Assembly (NCBI RefSeq): GCF_013337115.1
Contig: NZ_SGWE01000004.1
Location: 744,001 to 808,000 of the forward strand
Origin: Deinococcus sp. JMULE3
Lineage (GTDB): Bacteria; Deinococcota; Deinococci; Deinococcales; Deinococcaceae
Length of the DNA stretch: 64,000 nucleotides
Direction: 5' to 3'
The notes beneath the pieces were generated by a model. The model was not told the origin of the DNA, made no database searches, and was given only the letters and a program-made list of their open reading frames with translations. Position numbers and translations under genes: made by a program. This document shows positions 19,333-31,809 of the stretch, piece by piece; position 1 is the first letter of the stretch, and each line of letters starts with the position of its first letter.

Positions 19333-20760
19333 GTGCCTGTTTCATGGGAGTTGTCTTCGCCGGAGTCGCTGGGTCTGCCGTCCGGGGCGGTGCTGGCGTG
19401 GCTGGACGCGCTGGCGGCGGATGGGCTGGAGCTGCATGGGTTCACGTTGCGGCGCTCGGGTCGGGTGGTGGCCGGGGGTCACTGGTTCCCGTACGGGCCG
19501 GAGCGGGTGCATCACGTGTACTCGCTGAGCAAGGCGTTCGCGGCGGCGGGTGTGGGGCTGCTGGTGCAGGAGGGTCGTCTGAGCGTGGAGGACCGGGTGG
19601 TGGACCTCTTCCCGGACGCCCTGCCGCCGGTGGTAGGTGAGCACCTGCGGGCCATGCGGGTCGAGGACCTGCTGACGATGCGGACGGGGCACGCGGCGGA
19701 CGTGACGGACGCGCTGGTGGCGACGGGGGACGGCGACTGGGCGGCGGCGTTCCTGGCGCAGCCGGTGGCGTTCAGGCCGGGGACGCGTTTCGTGTACAAC
19801 AGCGGCGCGTCGTTCCTGCTGTCGGCGCTGGTGCAGCGCGTGACCGGGGAGACGCTGCGGGCGTTCCTGACGCCGCGCCTGCTGGAGCCGCTGGGGTTCC
19901 GGGGGGCACGCTGGGTCAGCAATGCGGGGGGCGTGAATCTGGGCGGGTGGGGTCTGCACCTGCGGACGGGGGACGTGGCGAGGTTCGGGCAGCTCCTGCT
20001 GGATCGCGGCGAGTGGGAGGGACGGACGCTGCTGGCCCCGGCGTGGGTGGACGCCATGACTGCCACGCACGTCCCGCCCGGCACGAACCCTGGCGACGAG
20101 CACAGCGACTGGGCACAGGGGTACGGGTACCAGCTGTGGCGCTGCCGTCACGGCGCGTACCGGGCGGACGGCGCATTCGGGCAGTTCTGCGTGGTCCTGC
20201 CGGGGCAGGACATGGTGCTGGCCGTCACGGCGGGCGTGAGGGACATGGGGCGGGTGCTGGATCACACCTGGACGCACCTGCTGGGGAACGCGCAGGAGTC
20301 TCCCCTGCCGCCCGGTGCGGACACGGAGGCGCTGCGGGTGCGCTGTGCGGGCCTCACGCTGGACGTGCCGGAGATCCTCGATCCGCCCCCGCTGCGGGAC
20401 GTGCAGGCGCACTTCACCTTCGACCCGAACGACGAGGGCTGGGAGAGTGCGACCCTGACCGTCATGGGCGAACGCGGCACACTCGCCCTTGACGGGCCGA
20501 CCCCGAACACGGTCCGGTTCACGCTGAACGCCTGGGAGGAGCAGACGCTGGGCACCTGGGGCACCACCGTCGCCCTGACCGTCCGGGCGGGCTGGCAGGC
20601 CGACGGGACGCTGGCCCTGACGCTGCTGCTGATCGAGGACGGTGCCCGCTGGGAGGTGCGCTGGCCCGCGCCCGACGCGTCCCTGACGGTGGGGTTGTGC
20701 GCCCCGCACTACGGCGAGGGCCACACGCTGAGTGCGCGACCCTCTACCCTGGGCGCATGA
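19333..20760 (+). CDS. Serine hydrolase of the class C beta-lactamase / PBP4* / EstB family
   Basis: A 475-residue protein from GTG 19333. Active-site motif 'SLSKAF' (SxxK) is at about residue 64. 'YNSG' (YxN-like, Tyr as general base) is at about 138. 'ADGAFGQF' takes the place of the KTG/HTG box. It lacks a signal peptide, so it probably acts in the cytoplasm as an esterase or peptidase-like hydrolase, not as a beta-lactamase. The C-terminal 120 residues form an extra beta-rich domain. The frame is open from GTG 19282, but the -10 hexamer supports 19333. The stop overlaps the next ATG by 4 bp. Confidence 0.85.
   Translation: MPVSWELSSPESLGLPSGAVLAWLDALAADGLELHGFTLRRSGRVVAGGHWFPYGPERVHHVYSLSKAFAAAGVGLLVQEGRLSVEDRVVDLFPDALPPVVGEHLRAMRVEDLLTMRTGHAADVTDALVATGDGDWAAAFLAQPVAFRPGTRFVYNSGASFLLSALVQRVTGETLRAFLTPRLLEPLGFRGARWVSNAGGVNLGGWGLHLRTGDVARFGQLLLDRGEWEGRTLLAPAWVDAMTATHVPPGTNPGDEHSDWAQGYGYQLWRCRHGAYRADGAFGQFCVVLPGQDMVLAVTAGVRDMGRVLDHTWTHLLGNAQESPLPPGADTEALRVRCAGLTLDVPEILDPPPLRDVQAHFTFDPNDEGWESATLTVMGERGTLALDGPTPNTVRFTLNAWEEQTLGTWGTTVALTVRAGWQADGTLALTLLLIEDGARWEVRWPAPDASLTVGLCAPHYGEGHTLSARPSTLGA
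20745..20750 (+). promoter_or_regulatory. -10 hexamer TACCCT for the ankyrin-repeat gene
   Basis: TACCCT lies inside the 3' end of the serine hydrolase gene and ends 6 nt before ATG 20757, so the ankyrin gene may have its own leaderless promoter in addition to read-through. Confidence 0.55.
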
Positions 20761-21449
20761 GTGACGGAGCTGGTGAGGTGGTGGGGGACCGCGAGGCGGC
20801 GTTCTTCCTGGCGATCAAGACGCGGGACGAGGCGCTGCTGCGCGCCCTGGTGAACGGGGACGCGGGGCTGTTGACCCTGCCCAGCCCGATGGGTGTGAGT
20901 CCGGTGCTGTTCGCGGTGTACTACGGCCGGGCGGACATGGCGCGCGTGCTGGTGGAGCTGGGCGCGCCGCTGAACGTGTTCGAGGCGGCGGCCCTGGGCG
21001 ACGAGGCGGCCCTGACGCGCGAACTGGACGCCGACCCGGCGCTGGTGCATGGCGTGAGTGGGGACGGGTTCAGTCCGCTGGGTCTCGCGGCGTTCTTCGG
21101 GCACGCGGGGGTCGCGGAGGCGCTGCTGTCGCGCGGCGCGGACGTGAACGCGGTCAGCCGCAATGCGATGCGGGTGCAGCCGCTGCACTCGGCGGTGGCG
21201 GGCGGGCACGGGGGGCTGGCGCGGGCGCTGGTCATGGCGGGCGCGGACGTGAACGCCACGCAGCAGGACGAGTTCACGCCGCTGATGGCCGCCGCGCAGA
21301 ACGGCGACGCGGGACTGGTACTGTTCCTGCGTCAGCGCGGCGCGGATGCGGACGCCCGCACGGCGGACGGTCGCCGCGCCGCGGACTTCGCGCGCGAGGA
21401 GGGTCACGCAGTGCTGGCCGACTCGCTGGAGGGGCCGCTCCCGACGTGA
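20757..21449 (+). CDS. Ankyrin-repeat protein
   Basis: A 230-residue protein made of about five ankyrin repeats. Clear repeat cores are '[27 protein letters not shown]', '[20 protein letters not shown]', '[20 protein letters not shown]' and '[20 protein letters not shown]', each followed by 'GADVNA' or similar. No signal peptide. Such proteins work as protein-binding scaffolds; the partner is unknown. The ATG overlaps the stop of the serine hydrolase gene (ATGA). The open frame reaches back to 20697, but the repeat fold and hexamer fix 20757. Confidence 0.88.
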   Translation: MSDGAGEVVGDREAAFFLAIKTRDEALLRALVNGDAGLLTLPSPMGVSPVLFAVYYGRADMARVLVELGAPLNVFEAAALGDEAALTRELDADPALVHGVSGDGFSPLGLAAFFGHAGVAEALLSRGADVNAVSRNAMRVQPLHSAVAGGHGGLARALVMAGADVNATQQDEFTPLMAAAQNGDAGLVLFLRQRGADADARTADGRRAADFAREEGHAVLADSLEGPLPT

Positions 21450-21543
21450 TCAGCGCTGCGGCTCAGCCTTCCTGAACGGTTCCGTTCGGCCGTCTGAAGA
21501 AAGCCGGAAGGCAGCGCAGGTGGGGTGGGGGCAGACTGGCGGC

Positions 21544-22056
21544 ATGACCAATCACGATGACCGCAACCCGCCCGTGACGGGCGAGCACGGCGCGCAGACG
21601 GGCTTCGACACGCCCGACCGCAAGGACGACCACCAGGAGGCCTACACGACGACGCCCGCCGGGGACCGCGTGGGGGCCGCCGATCAGGGCCTGGGCACAT
21701 CGGCCCAGCCGCACGGCGCGAAGGACGTGACCGGCGTGTTCGATCACCTCGCCACGCGTGACGTGGTCGCCATGGAGCACGCGCCGCAGGACGCCGAGTT
21801 CGCCGGGGCGCAGACGGTCGCCGGGCTGGGTGGCGAGAACCTCGACACGATCATCCCGACGGCGGGCGTGGGCATCAACGCGTCCACGACGATGGCGCTG
21901 GAATCCCACCAGCGGGCCGTCGACCCGAATCCCGGGTACACGCCCCCCAGCGAGCAGGGTCCGCCCCACGTCAGCCAGCGCCCCGGTGACCTGCCCGAGG
22001 GTGAAACGCCGGAACTGCAGAGTCAGGTGCACGGCGACACGGAACGCGGCTTCTGA
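21544..22056 (+). CDS. Conserved hypothetical protein, hydrophilic
   Basis: A 170-residue, highly polar protein (MTNHDDRNPPVTGEHGAQTG) rich in Asp, Gly, Pro, Thr and His, without signal peptide or membrane segment. The central part 'HLATRDVVAMEHAPQDAEFAGAQTVAGLGG' is the only stretch with likely secondary structure; both ends look disordered. I do not recognise a family. Such hydrophilic proteins can be stress-related in Deinococcus, but nothing here shows it. The ATG at 21544 is chosen because upstream residues are low-complexity; no Shine-Dalgarno is seen. Confidence 0.65.
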   Translation: MTNHDDRNPPVTGEHGAQTGFDTPDRKDDHQEAYTTTPAGDRVGAADQGLGTSAQPHGAKDVTGVFDHLATRDVVAMEHAPQDAEFAGAQTVAGLGGENLDTIIPTAGVGINASTTMALESHQRAVDPNPGYTPPSEQGPPHVSQRPGDLPEGETPELQSQVHGDTERGF

Positions 22057-22065
22057 ACTGAATAC

Positions 22066-22102
22066 GGAGGGGGACGCCGTGACCGTCACGGCGTCCCCCT
22101 CC
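22066..22102. terminator. Bidirectional terminator, 18-bp inverted repeat
   Basis: GGAGGGGGACGCCGTGAC (22066-22083) is perfectly repeated in inverse at 22085-22102. It sits between convergent genes ending at 22056 and 22113. Confidence 0.85.
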
Positions 22103-22112
22103 TGCTGTGTGG

Positions 22113-22433
22113 TTACAGCTCGGAGACGTACAGCTGGCCGTCCTCGACCTGCGTGCGGTAGAGCTTCACGGGTTTCACGGCGGGCAGCGTCCTGGCCTTC
22201 CCAGTCGCGAGTTCGAATTTCGCGCCGTGTTTCTCGCAGGTGATGCGGCCCATGCTGACGTCCCCGCCCAGCAGCGGGAAGTCCTTGTGGGTGCAGTTGT
22301 TGCGCAGGGCGTAGAACTGCCCCTCATGGTTCACGACGACCACGCTGATTCCACCGACGTCCACGGCGGTCTGCTGGCCGTCGGGCAGGGAGGCGGTGGG
22401 GCCGACGAGGGTGCGGGCGGGCGTGTCGCTCAT
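22113..22433 (-). CDS. Rieske [2Fe-2S] ferredoxin-type protein
   Basis: A 106-residue soluble protein made of one Rieske domain. The cluster ligands are C47-T-H49 ('NNCTHKD') and C66-E-K-H69 ('[12 protein letters not shown]'). The size and the lack of a membrane anchor match NirD-like or dioxygenase-type Rieske ferredoxins, which carry electrons to an oxygenase or reductase. No such partner is adjacent, so the acceptor is unknown. TACACT on the minus strand lies 8 nt before the ATG. Confidence 0.9.
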   Translation of the reverse strand: MSDTPARTLVGPTASLPDGQQTAVDVGGISVVVVNHEGQFYALRNNCTHKDFPLLGGDVSMGRITCEKHGAKFELATGKARTLPAVKPVKLYRTQVEDGQLYVSEL

Positions 22434-22441
22434 CAGGCGCG

Positions 22442-22447
22442 AGTGTA
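22442..22447 (-). promoter_or_regulatory. -10 hexamer TACACT for the Rieske gene
   Basis: Minus-strand TACACT ends 8 nt before the ATG at 22433, at leaderless spacing. Confidence 0.6.
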
Positions 22448-22469
22448 GCGCCTGCCCGCGCGGGCTTTG

Positions 22470-22603
22470 TACGGGCTCCGATTAAATGGGTTGCAAAACC
22501 CGTTCAATCCGAGCAGAGCGAGTGGGAGCGGGACGCCCCTCCGAACGTGGAGCTGGCTATCCGGTGCCGTTCCGGGTTGTCAACGAAACAGATGGAATCC
22601 GTA
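22470..22603 (+). repeat. Family A repeat (TACGGA element), copy 1
   Basis: A 134-bp element. It starts TACGGGCTCCGATTAAATGG, forms a left hairpin (AATGGGTTGCAAAACCCGTT), and carries the body motif GAGCGAGTGGGAG. It ends CAACGAAACAGATGGAATCC then GTA. Its ends are imperfect inverted repeats. It lies in the 343-bp gap between the Rieske gene and the secreted-protein gene. Confidence 0.75.
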
Positions 22604-22606
22604 TGG

Positions 22607-22776
22607 CCAATGGTGCGGACAGGTTCATCACTTCAGGGCAGACCAACGATGAACACGCCGTGTTGACCCCTCCCCCTTGAGGGGGGAGGCTGGGAGGGGG
22701 TGAGCAGGAACGGCGTCACGGAAGACGTTTTCCATGCTTGTCCCTGCTGGTGCCTGAACAGTGTCCGGACCATTGG
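22607..22776. repeat. 170-bp segment bounded by a 14-bp inverted repeat
   Basis: CCAATGGTGCGGAC at 22607-22620 and GTCCGGACCATTGG at 22763-22776 are inverted copies with one mismatch. They enclose a short CCTCCCCC-TTGA-GGGGGAGG hairpin at 22669-22689. The right end touches the stop codon of the minus-strand gene at 22777. It could be a second small mobile element or the relic of one; the rest of this gap holds no gene I can support. Confidence 0.45.
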
Positions 22777-23631
22777 TTACACGCCGCAGCCACTTTCCAG
22801 CGGCGTGCCCTTGAGTCCGGCGGGCGTCCACTGCTGCACGCTGAAGCCCGAGCCTTCGTAGTACGCGCCGTACAGGACGAGTTCCATGCGCCCGTCGTCG
22901 TTCAGGTCGGCCACGCCCGCCAGCCGGTGCCACGTCGCCATGGGCATCGGGTCGCTGCTGCCGGGGTCCCAGGGGGTCTGGGGCGCGATGTGTTCGCCGA
23001 GGACGGTGGTCACGACCTTGCCGTTCACCACGGCGCGCAGCAGCAGGAGGCTGTAGTCGCCGGGCTGCCCGGTGGGCGGCGGGAAGTCCCCGTTGCGTTC
23101 CTGAAAGCGGCTGGCCTCGATGATGACTTCCTGCGTGCCGTTGCCGTCCAGATCGGTGCGGATCAGGCGGGTGAGGGTCACCTGTGAGTTCGGCAGGCCC
23201 AGTCGCTTCAGTTCGGCCCGGACGGCGGCCTCGTAGGTGGCGTTGCGGGTGGGCAGCGCGGTGACGGGGCGCGGCTGGGCGTTCAGCCGGGCCGAGGTGA
23301 GGACGGCCAGTCCCGCGCGGGCGGGCGTGACCTTCACCTCGAAGGTCGCCTCGCACGGTTCGCCCAGCGAGGCGGGTCGGCCTCCCTGCACGCGGACGGG
23401 CGCCGCGCCGGGGGCGAGGCGGGTGTAGGTCGCTCCGGTGGTCAAGCGTGTGCGGGCCTGGGCGTCGGTCAGCCAGCGTCCGTCCTGCCAGCCGCCCAGC
23501 AGGTACGTGCCACCGCTTCCGGGCAGCGTGGCGAGGACGGGGTGCAGTCCGGCGGGCGCGGCGGCCCGCGCCGTGCCAGGGGTCAGGGTCAGCAGGCCAG
23601 CCAGGAGCAGGGTTCGGTGGTGGGCGCGCAT
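22777..23631 (-). CDS. Secreted protein with two FG-GAP/Ca-binding-like motifs, unknown function
   Basis: A 284-residue protein with a signal peptide (cleavage after ARA, about residue 23). Two short motifs resemble calcium-binding FG-GAP or VCBS loops: 'DLDGNGTQEVIIEASRF' (about 164-180) and 'DLNDDGRMELVLYGAYYEG' (about 246-264). In such proteins the loops recur in beta-propeller blades; only two are visible here. Two Cys (about 93 and 282) could form a disulfide. TACGCT lies 5 nt before the ATG on the minus strand. I do not assign a function. Confidence 0.75.
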   Translation of the reverse strand: MRAHHRTLLLAGLLTLTPGTARAAAPAGLHPVLATLPGSGGTYLLGGWQDGRWLTDAQARTRLTTGATYTRLAPGAAPVRVQGGRPASLGEPCEATFEVKVTPARAGLAVLTSARLNAQPRPVTALPTRNATYEAAVRAELKRLGLPNSQVTLTRLIRTDLDGNGTQEVIIEASRFQERNGDFPPPTGQPGDYSLLLLRAVVNGKVVTTVLGEHIAPQTPWDPGSSDPMPMATWHRLAGVADLNDDGRMELVLYGAYYEGSGFSVQQWTPAGLKGTPLESGCGV

Positions 23632-23636
23632 GCCCC

Positions 23637-23642
23637 AGCGTA
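23637..23642 (-). promoter_or_regulatory. -10 hexamer TACGCT for the secreted-protein gene
   Basis: Minus-strand TACGCT ends 5 nt before the ATG at 23631; no Shine-Dalgarno. Confidence 0.6.
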
Positions 23643-23647
23643 CAGAA

Positions 23648-24508
23648 TCAGCGCTGGGCGACGGTCACGCGGTTGCCCCAGGGGTCGCGCAGGGTCAGGT
23701 GGTCGCCCGCGTCCTGCACGTCCGCGCGGCCCGACAGGTGGGCGCGCAGGGGACCGAGGTCGGGGGTGTGGAAGGTCACGCCGTCCAGTCCGGCGGCGGG
23801 CGTGGTGGGGGCGGGGTGCCCGGCGCTGTGCCATTCGTTCAGGCCGACGTGGTGGTGGTACCCGCCCCACGAGAGGAACGCGGCGCTGCCCAGGTCGGCG
23901 ACAACGTCCAGACCGAGGGTGTCCCGGTACCACTGGGCGGCCTGCGCGGCGCTCCCGACTTTCAGGTGAACGTGCCCGACGGTGGTGCCCTGCGGCGCGG
24001 TGAAGGCCACAGCGCCGTCCAGCGTGGCGGGGTCGATCCCGGCGGCTTCGAGGACAGCGGCGGCGTCCACGGCCTTGGTGTCCATCTGCACCTGTCCGCC
24101 GCGCCACGTCCAGGTGTCGCGCGGGCGGTCGGCGTAGACCTCGATGCCATTTCCTTCGGGGTCATTCAGGTAGAAGGCCTCGCTGACGAGGTGGTCGCCG
24201 CTGCCGATGCGGTGGCCCAGCCGCGCGGCGTGCGCCAGCCAGCGGCCCAGGTCGGCGCGGGTGGGGAGCAGGAAGGCGGTGTGGTACAGGCCGGGTCGGC
24301 TGACGGGCGCGCGGGGCAGGTCCGGCGCAGCGTGCAGGTGCAGCAGCGGCGTGCCCTGCGCGGCCAGGGTGACGTCCGTCTCGGTGCGGGTGGTGGCACT
24401 CAGGCCCAGCAGGGTGGCGTAGAACGCGGCGGTGCCGTTCAGGTCGCGGACGTTCAGGTGGACCGGGCCGACGTGGGTGCTGGCGGGCAGGACGGAGGTG
24501 GTGGTCAT
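23648..24508 (-). CDS. VOC-family protein (two glyoxalase/dioxygenase-like domains)
   Basis: A 286-residue protein with two vicinal-oxygen-chelate domains. The first starts '[19 protein letters not shown]' (about 12) and the second '[20 protein letters not shown]' (about 165). Likely metal ligands are His at the start of each domain and Glu near 'EVYADRP' and in the second half. The two-domain form resembles CatE-type catechol 2,3-dioxygenase-like proteins, whose true substrates are often unknown. The start is ATG 24508; the frame stays open upstream into the next gene but that part is its reverse shadow. It follows the fructosamine-kinase-like gene by 53 bp. Confidence 0.85.
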   Translation of the reverse strand: MTTTSVLPASTHVGPVHLNVRDLNGTAAFYATLLGLSATTRTETDVTLAAQGTPLLHLHAAPDLPRAPVSRPGLYHTAFLLPTRADLGRWLAHAARLGHRIGSGDHLVSEAFYLNDPEGNGIEVYADRPRDTWTWRGGQVQMDTKAVDAAAVLEAAGIDPATLDGAVAFTAPQGTTVGHVHLKVGSAAQAAQWYRDTLGLDVVADLGSAAFLSWGGYHHHVGLNEWHSAGHPAPTTPAAGLDGVTFHTPDLGPLRAHLSGRADVQDAGDHLTLRDPWGNRVTVAQR

Positions 24509-24528
24509 GCATCCAGTGTGCCCCTTAT

Positions 24529-24562
24529 ACTTTGATAAATCAACCGGTTTGCAAAACCAACC
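24529..24562. repeat. Remnant hairpin related to family A, next to a stop codon
   Basis: ACCGGTTTGCAAAACCAACC resembles the left hairpin of the family A elements (GGTTTGCAAAACC core). It begins right at the stop of the fructosamine-kinase-like gene on the minus strand. Confidence 0.4.
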
Positions 24563-25452
24563 TATCGGGGGTCGAGGGCCGCTTGCAGCGCCTCGCGTGT
24601 GCGGCCCAGGTACCCCTCCCCGAACAGCAGCAGGTGCGCCAGCAGCGGGTACAGATTCCACAGGGGCACTCGCGCCTCCCAGCCGTCCGCCAGCGGGTAC
24701 GCCTCGTGGTACGCCTGGAACACCCGCCGGGGCACGCCGCCGAACAGCCGCAGGGCCGCCACGTCCACCTCGCGGTGACTGTGGCCCACCGCCGGGTCGA
24801 TCAGGGCCGGACCGCGCGGCGTGTAGTGCACGTTCCCGTGCCACAGGTCGCCATGCACCAGCACGGGCGGTTCGGGCGGGATCAGGGCCGGCAGCCGCTC
24901 CCGCAGCGTGTCGAAGCCCGCCCGGTCGCGGGGCGTCAGGTGCAGCCGTTCGCGGGTCAGCAGCGGCTCCAGCCGCGCCGTCCAGAAGAACCCGGCGGCA
25001 CTCGCGGCGGGCGGGTTGCGCTGCGGCAGGGAAGCGAAGTAATTGTCCGGCAGCCCTCCGAAGCCCGGAGCCGGACGGGCGTGCAGCGCCGCGAGGCCGC
25101 GCCCCAGGGCGTCCTGCGCGGCGGGCGTGTCCTCGCCGGGCGGCAGCCACGACAGCAGCAGGTACGGCTGCCCGGCGGGGCCGCTGCCATGCGCGATGAC
25201 GTCCGGGGTGACCAGCGGCCCCGGGCGCAGCAGGCCCAGGCCGTGCGCCTCGGCGGCGTAGAACCCGTCCGGCAGGCGGCCACCTGCCTTCTGCGGGGAG
25301 GTCTTCAGGACGACCGGGCCGCGCGTGGTGTCCAGCCGGAACGTGTCGCTGATATCCCCGCCATGCAGCCGCTGCGCCGCGCGGATGCCCGCGCCCAGGT
25401 GCATCTCCAGCAGCGGGGCCAGGGGCCGGACGGGCAGGTCGAGGAGCGTCAT
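24562..25452 (-). CDS. Fructosamine/ketosamine-3-kinase family protein
   Basis: A 296-residue kinase-fold protein. It has an ATP-binding lysine region '[14 protein letters not shown]', catalytic loop '[15 protein letters not shown]' and metal-binding '[18 protein letters not shown]'. '[32 protein letters not shown]' is typical of the family C-terminus. The family phosphorylates protein-bound fructosamine or ribulosamine and so repairs glycation. Activity here is inferred from motifs. The open frame extends to 25626 but the conserved start '[16 protein letters not shown]' is at 25452, preceded by CACGAT and GGAGC. Confidence 0.88.
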   Translation of the reverse strand: MTLLDLPVRPLAPLLEMHLGAGIRAAQRLHGGDISDTFRLDTTRGPVVLKTSPQKAGGRLPDGFYAAEAHGLGLLRPGPLVTPDVIAHGSGPAGQPYLLLSWLPPGEDTPAAQDALGRGLAALHARPAPGFGGLPDNYFASLPQRNPPAASAAGFFWTARLEPLLTRERLHLTPRDRAGFDTLRERLPALIPPEPPVLVHGDLWHGNVHYTPRGPALIDPAVGHSHREVDVAALRLFGGVPRRVFQAYHEAYPLADGWEARVPLWNLYPLLAHLLLFGEGYLGRTREALQAALDPR

Positions 25453-25565
25453 GCTCCATCGTGCCGCGCACCGATCCCTGCAACCAAAGAGGGACGCTTC
25501 ACGAAATGCATGAGTGGCGTACTCCGGGGAGCAACACCCCCCACAACCTCTCCCCCATCTCCAGT

Positions 25566-25589
25566 CGGCTTCCGTCTGTTGCGCTGAAC
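25566..25589 (-). repeat. Isolated right end of a family A element
   Basis: CGGCTTCCGTCTGTTGCGCT (then GAAC) is nearly the same as the right end of the complete copy at 25681. No left end is visible nearby. A further hairpin TCCCTCCCCA/TGGGGAGGGA spans 25610-25642. This 381-bp gap (25453-25833) holds only such repeats. Confidence 0.5.
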
Positions 25590-25680
25590 AACCGCCCCCC
25601 CACCGGTCATCCCTCCCCACCCCCAAAGAAGATGGGGAGGGATCTCGCGATCACCTCCCCACCTTCTTGTTCGCACTCAG

Positions 25681-25833
25681 CCGGATTCCGTCTGTTGCGT
25701 TGACCACCCAGGACACCGCTGGGTGGCCAACTCCACGCCCGGAATCCTCTGGGCTCCTACTCGCTCTGCTGCGCAGCTCTTCGAGTCTGCTCGGATCGAA
25801 CGGTTTGGACAAACCATTCGATCGGAGTCCGGA

Positions 25834-25834
<1 letters not shown>
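25681..25834 (-). repeat. Family A repeat (TACGGA element), copy 2, inverted
   Basis: Read on the minus strand the element starts ATCCGGACTCCGATCGAATG, forms a GGTTTG/CAAACC hairpin, carries GAGCAGACTCGAAGAGCTGC and GAGCGAGTAGGAG, and ends CAACAGACGGAATCCGG. The left end overlaps the stop codon of prs at 25834. Confidence 0.75.
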
Positions 25835-26829
<995 letters not shown>

Positions 26830-27007
26830 GGGGAATCCTCCGGGAGGTGAGGGTGGGGCGGGGGTTGATACGCGCCGGGGGGCGCGACTGTTGACCGCCC
26901 AGCAGCATACCTGTCTCGTGACGGGACTGTCATACCGGGGGGGCGTGCCCGGGCGGGGAACACGGCCGGTGAATGTCCGCTCAAGGGGGACGCGGGGGCG
27001 GGGGCGC

Positions 27008-27013
27008 TAGGGT
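27008..27013 (+). promoter_or_regulatory. -10 hexamer TAGGGT for the FAD oxidoreductase gene
   Basis: TAGGGT ends 7 nt before ATG 27021; no Shine-Dalgarno. Confidence 0.6.
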
Positions 27014-27020
27014 GGGAGGC

Positions 27021-28451
27021 ATGACGCTGGACGCCGTGGTGGTGGGGGCCGGGCCGAACGGCCTGTCGGCGGCCGTGACGCTGGCCCGGGCCGGGTTGCG
27101 CGTGCAGGTCCTCGAGGCGCATGACCGGGTGGGCGGGGGTCTGGGCAGCGCCCCCCTGACGCTGCCGGGCTTCACGCATGACGTGGGCTCGGCGATTCAT
27201 CCGCTGGCGGTGGCCAGTCCGGCGTTCCGGGCGTGGCCGCTGCATGCGTTCGGGCTGGACTGGGTGCAGCCGGACGCGCCGGTCGCGCACCCGCTGCCGG
27301 GCGGGCGGAGCGTGACGCTGGAGCGGGACCTGCACGCGACCGCCGCCGCGCTGGGCCGGGACGGTCCCGCCTGGGTGCGCCTGATGGGCCCCCTCCTGCA
27401 CGACTGGGAGGGGCTGCTGGACGACCTGCTGCGGCCCCTGCCGCACCTCCCCGGTCATCCGCTGTCCCTGGTGAGGTTCGGGCTGCGGGGCCTGCCGAGC
27501 GCGCAGCTCTTGGGCGACACCCTCTTCCGCACGCCGGAGGGCCGCGCGCTGTGGGCGGGTCTGGCGGCGCACAGCAACCTGCCCCTGTCCACGCCCGGCA
27601 CGGCCGCCGTAACGCTGGTGCTGGCGCTACTGGCGCACGCGGTCGGCTGGCCGTTCCCGCGCGGGGGGGCGCAGGCGCTGGCGGACGCCCTGCGCGCGTA
27701 CCTGGAATTCCTGGGCGGCGAGGTCCTGACCGGCGTGACGGTGAGGTCCGCGCGGGATCTGCCGCCCGCCCGCGTGACCCTGGTGGACAGCAGCCCCCGC
27801 GTGCTGCTGGAGCTGCTGGGCGACCGCGCGCCGGGCTGGTACCGCGCCGCGCTGGAGGGCTACCGCTATGGGCCGGGCCTCCAGAAACTCGACTACGCCC
27901 TGTCCGGCCCCATGCCCTGGGCGGACCCGCGCGTGGCCCGCGCCGCGACCGTACACCTGGGCGGCCTCGCAGCGGAGGTCACCTTGTCCGAACGGGTGGC
28001 GGGGCGGCAGGTGCCCGCGCGGCCCTACGTGCTCGCTGCGCAGCACACCCTCTTCGACCCCAGCCGCGCACCTGCCGGTGGGCACACCTTCTGGGCGTAC
28101 TCGCACGTGCCGCGCGGCTTCGCGGGCGACGCCAGCGGGCCGATGGGGGCGCAGATCGACCGCTTCGCACCCGGCTGGCGCGACCTGATCCTCGCCCGGC
28201 GGCGCACCACCGCCCCCGAGTTACAGGCGTTCAGTCCGGTCTTCCGGGGCGGGGACGTGAACGGTGGGCGCGGCGACCTGTGGGGCCTGCTGGCCCGCCC
28301 GCTGCCCACCCCCACCCCGTACCGCACCCCGGTGAAGGGCATGTATCTCTGCTCCAGCGCCACCCCGCCCGGCGGCGGCATCCACGGCATGAGCGGCTAC
28401 CACGCCGCGCAGGCCGCCCTGCACGACGAATTCAGGCTGCGCGCCCCCTGA
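27021..28451 (+). CDS. Phytoene desaturase-like NAD(P)/FAD oxidoreductase
   Basis: A 476-residue flavoprotein with the N-terminal dinucleotide motif '[20 protein letters not shown]' (about 6-25) followed by '[20 protein letters not shown]'. The C-terminal FAD motif is '[23 protein letters not shown]'-like (about 440-465), typical of the CrtI/PYROXD2 group. It may act on carotenoids or other polyenes, but no carotenoid gene is adjacent and the family is broad. The start is ATG 27021 with TAGGGT 7 nt upstream; the 16 extra upstream codons are Gly/Arg-rich. Confidence 0.85.
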   Translation: MTLDAVVVGAGPNGLSAAVTLARAGLRVQVLEAHDRVGGGLGSAPLTLPGFTHDVGSAIHPLAVASPAFRAWPLHAFGLDWVQPDAPVAHPLPGGRSVTLERDLHATAAALGRDGPAWVRLMGPLLHDWEGLLDDLLRPLPHLPGHPLSLVRFGLRGLPSAQLLGDTLFRTPEGRALWAGLAAHSNLPLSTPGTAAVTLVLALLAHAVGWPFPRGGAQALADALRAYLEFLGGEVLTGVTVRSARDLPPARVTLVDSSPRVLLELLGDRAPGWYRAALEGYRYGPGLQKLDYALSGPMPWADPRVARAATVHLGGLAAEVTLSERVAGRQVPARPYVLAAQHTLFDPSRAPAGGHTFWAYSHVPRGFAGDASGPMGAQIDRFAPGWRDLILARRRTTAPELQAFSPVFRGGDVNGGRGDLWGLLARPLPTPTPYRTPVKGMYLCSSATPPGGGIHGMSGYHAAQAALHDEFRLRAP

Positions 28452-28502
28452 CAGACCGGCGGCCCCCAGGATCACACCGGGAGCCGTCGAAAGCCAGCGG
28501 GT

Positions 28503-28822
28503 TCAGCGGCGGCGGGACTTCTTGGATTTGCTTTTCGACTTGGACACGCTGCCCATCAGGCCCTCCTGATCGAAGTCCACGGCGCGGCCCGCCAGGAACG
28601 TCCCCTGCGCGAAGCTGCCGTCCTCGTTCTGCCAGCGGTGAACCTGCCCGGCAATGGCCTGCACCGGCTGCCCCTGATCCCCCACGACCTGCTGCGCCTG
28701 CACCAGCGTCATGCCGGGCATCAGGCGCGTGTACTCGTCCGGCGTGACGACCTGATCGGCGGCGCACGCGGTCAGCGTGACGCCCAGCAGGGCCGCCCCC
28801 GTCCACAGCGAAGCGCGGCGCA

Positions 28823-28826
<4 letters not shown>
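28503..28826 (-). CDS. Lipoprotein of the BLIP/DUF3862-like fold with a Lys/Ser tail
   Basis: A 107-residue protein. The signal peptide ends in lipobox 'LTAC' (Cys about 21), so it should be lipid-anchored. The mature part has the short '[20 protein letters not shown]' motif (about 30-49) of SmpA/BLIP-type folds, followed by a beta stretch '[20 protein letters not shown]'. The C-terminus is a run of Ser/Lys/Arg ([12 protein letters not shown]), which could bind nucleic acid or acidic surface polymers. It overlaps the dnaJ stop by 4 bp. The first codon is GTG at 28826 followed by ATG. Confidence 0.75.
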
Positions 28827-29947
<1,121 letters not shown>

Positions 29948-30071
29948 ATGTCGTGTCTCGCCGGGCGAGGCCCGACCTCCGGCCACAGGTTAACACGACC
30001 ACACTCAGGAAAAGTGGGCAGAGGGGGACATGGGTTGTGGACGGCAGGCCACCCTCAAGGCGCGGTGCGCC

Positions 30072-30593
30072 TCACCGGGTGCGGGTCAACGTACAGGTTC
30101 GCTGTTCACCGATGACTCTGGACGTTAGGAATTTCCCGATAGGTTCGTAGCCTCTGAGTTCCAGACCCTCACCCCAGACCCCCGTCTGAGGTTCATTCAG
30201 TCGGTCGTGGGGACTGGAGACAGCGCAGAACTGCGCGTAGACCGTACCGTTCCTGGCTCCCATGCGCATCAGCAGGAAATAGGGCGTCTGCCCCGCCTCC
30301 CGGGTGTAGGAGAAGATCTCATTGGTGATCGGTGCCGTTCTGGAGAGTTGAATCCGCGAGCCCTGAACATTGGGGGCAATCTGCACGATGGCGGACAGGA
30401 CAATATCCGCTTCGAGTGGCTGTTCTTTGCCCGTTCCGGAAGCGGGCACGACCGTCAGGTGCCAGACCTGCCCTTCCGTCAGTGTAGGGACGGGGATGGC
30501 CCCCGACTGGGCAGGGGAAACAGCCGTTGGTGGAGTGACCTGTGCCAACGCCACAGAGCCGCAGAGGGTAAACAACACTGCCAGGAATCGCAT
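30072..30593 (-). CDS. Secreted protein, function unknown
   Basis: A 173-residue protein with a clear signal peptide (MRFLAVLFTLCGSVALAQ, cleavage after ALA). The mature part is mostly beta-like, with 'EGQVWHLTVVPASG' at the start. Two Cys (in 'AQFCAVSS' and 'EQRTCTLT') may pair. I recognise no family. TAATCT lies 7 nt before the ATG on the minus strand, so the mRNA is probably leaderless. It is a single gene between dnaJ and trpS. Confidence 0.7.
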   Translation of the reverse strand: MRFLAVLFTLCGSVALAQVTPPTAVSPAQSGAIPVPTLTEGQVWHLTVVPASGTGKEQPLEADIVLSAIVQIAPNVQGSRIQLSRTAPITNEIFSYTREAGQTPYFLLMRMGARNGTVYAQFCAVSSPHDRLNEPQTGVWGEGLELRGYEPIGKFLTSRVIGEQRTCTLTRTR

Positions 30594-30600
30594 CGCCTTC

Positions 30601-30606
30601 AGATTA
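30601..30606 (-). promoter_or_regulatory. -10 hexamer TAATCT for the secreted-protein gene
   Basis: Minus-strand TAATCT ends 7 nt before the ATG at 30593. Confidence 0.6.
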
Positions 30607-30662
30607 GGTCGGTTGTGCGATCAACCTCGCCTCATCTGAGCTCGGGGGTCCTCCGGCATTCG

Positions 30663-30687
30663 ACCCACTGCCCACTCCCTGCTTCCC
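30663..30687. repeat. Single arm of a family B repeat
   Basis: ACCCACTGCCCACTCCCTGC matches one arm of the GTGGG-type repeats; a second arm is not seen. It lies downstream of the trpS stop. Confidence 0.4.
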
Positions 30688-30710
30688 GCGCACCGCCTTC
30701 CGCACCCAGT

Positions 30711-31742
<1,032 letters not shown>

Positions 31743-31759
31743 CTAACCTCCAAGACATG

Positions 31760-31796
31760 AAAAAAGCCGCGCCCGGACACTGAATCCGGGCGCGGC
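31760..31796 (-). terminator. trpS attenuator terminator
   Basis: On the minus strand GCCGCGCCCGGA (31796-31785) pairs perfectly with TCCGGGCGCGGC (31777-31766), 12 bp with a 7-nt loop, followed at once by six T (31765-31760). It ends only about 9 nt before the trpS ribosome site, so it would stop transcription before trpS. Confidence 0.88.
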
Positions 31797-31809
31797 GCGA
31801 CGATGAACG

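Noticed and set aside
22470..22603. CRISPR-like repeats
   Set aside because: Repeats are dispersed, 50-155 bp, palindromic and not separated by regular spacers; no cas gene is present.
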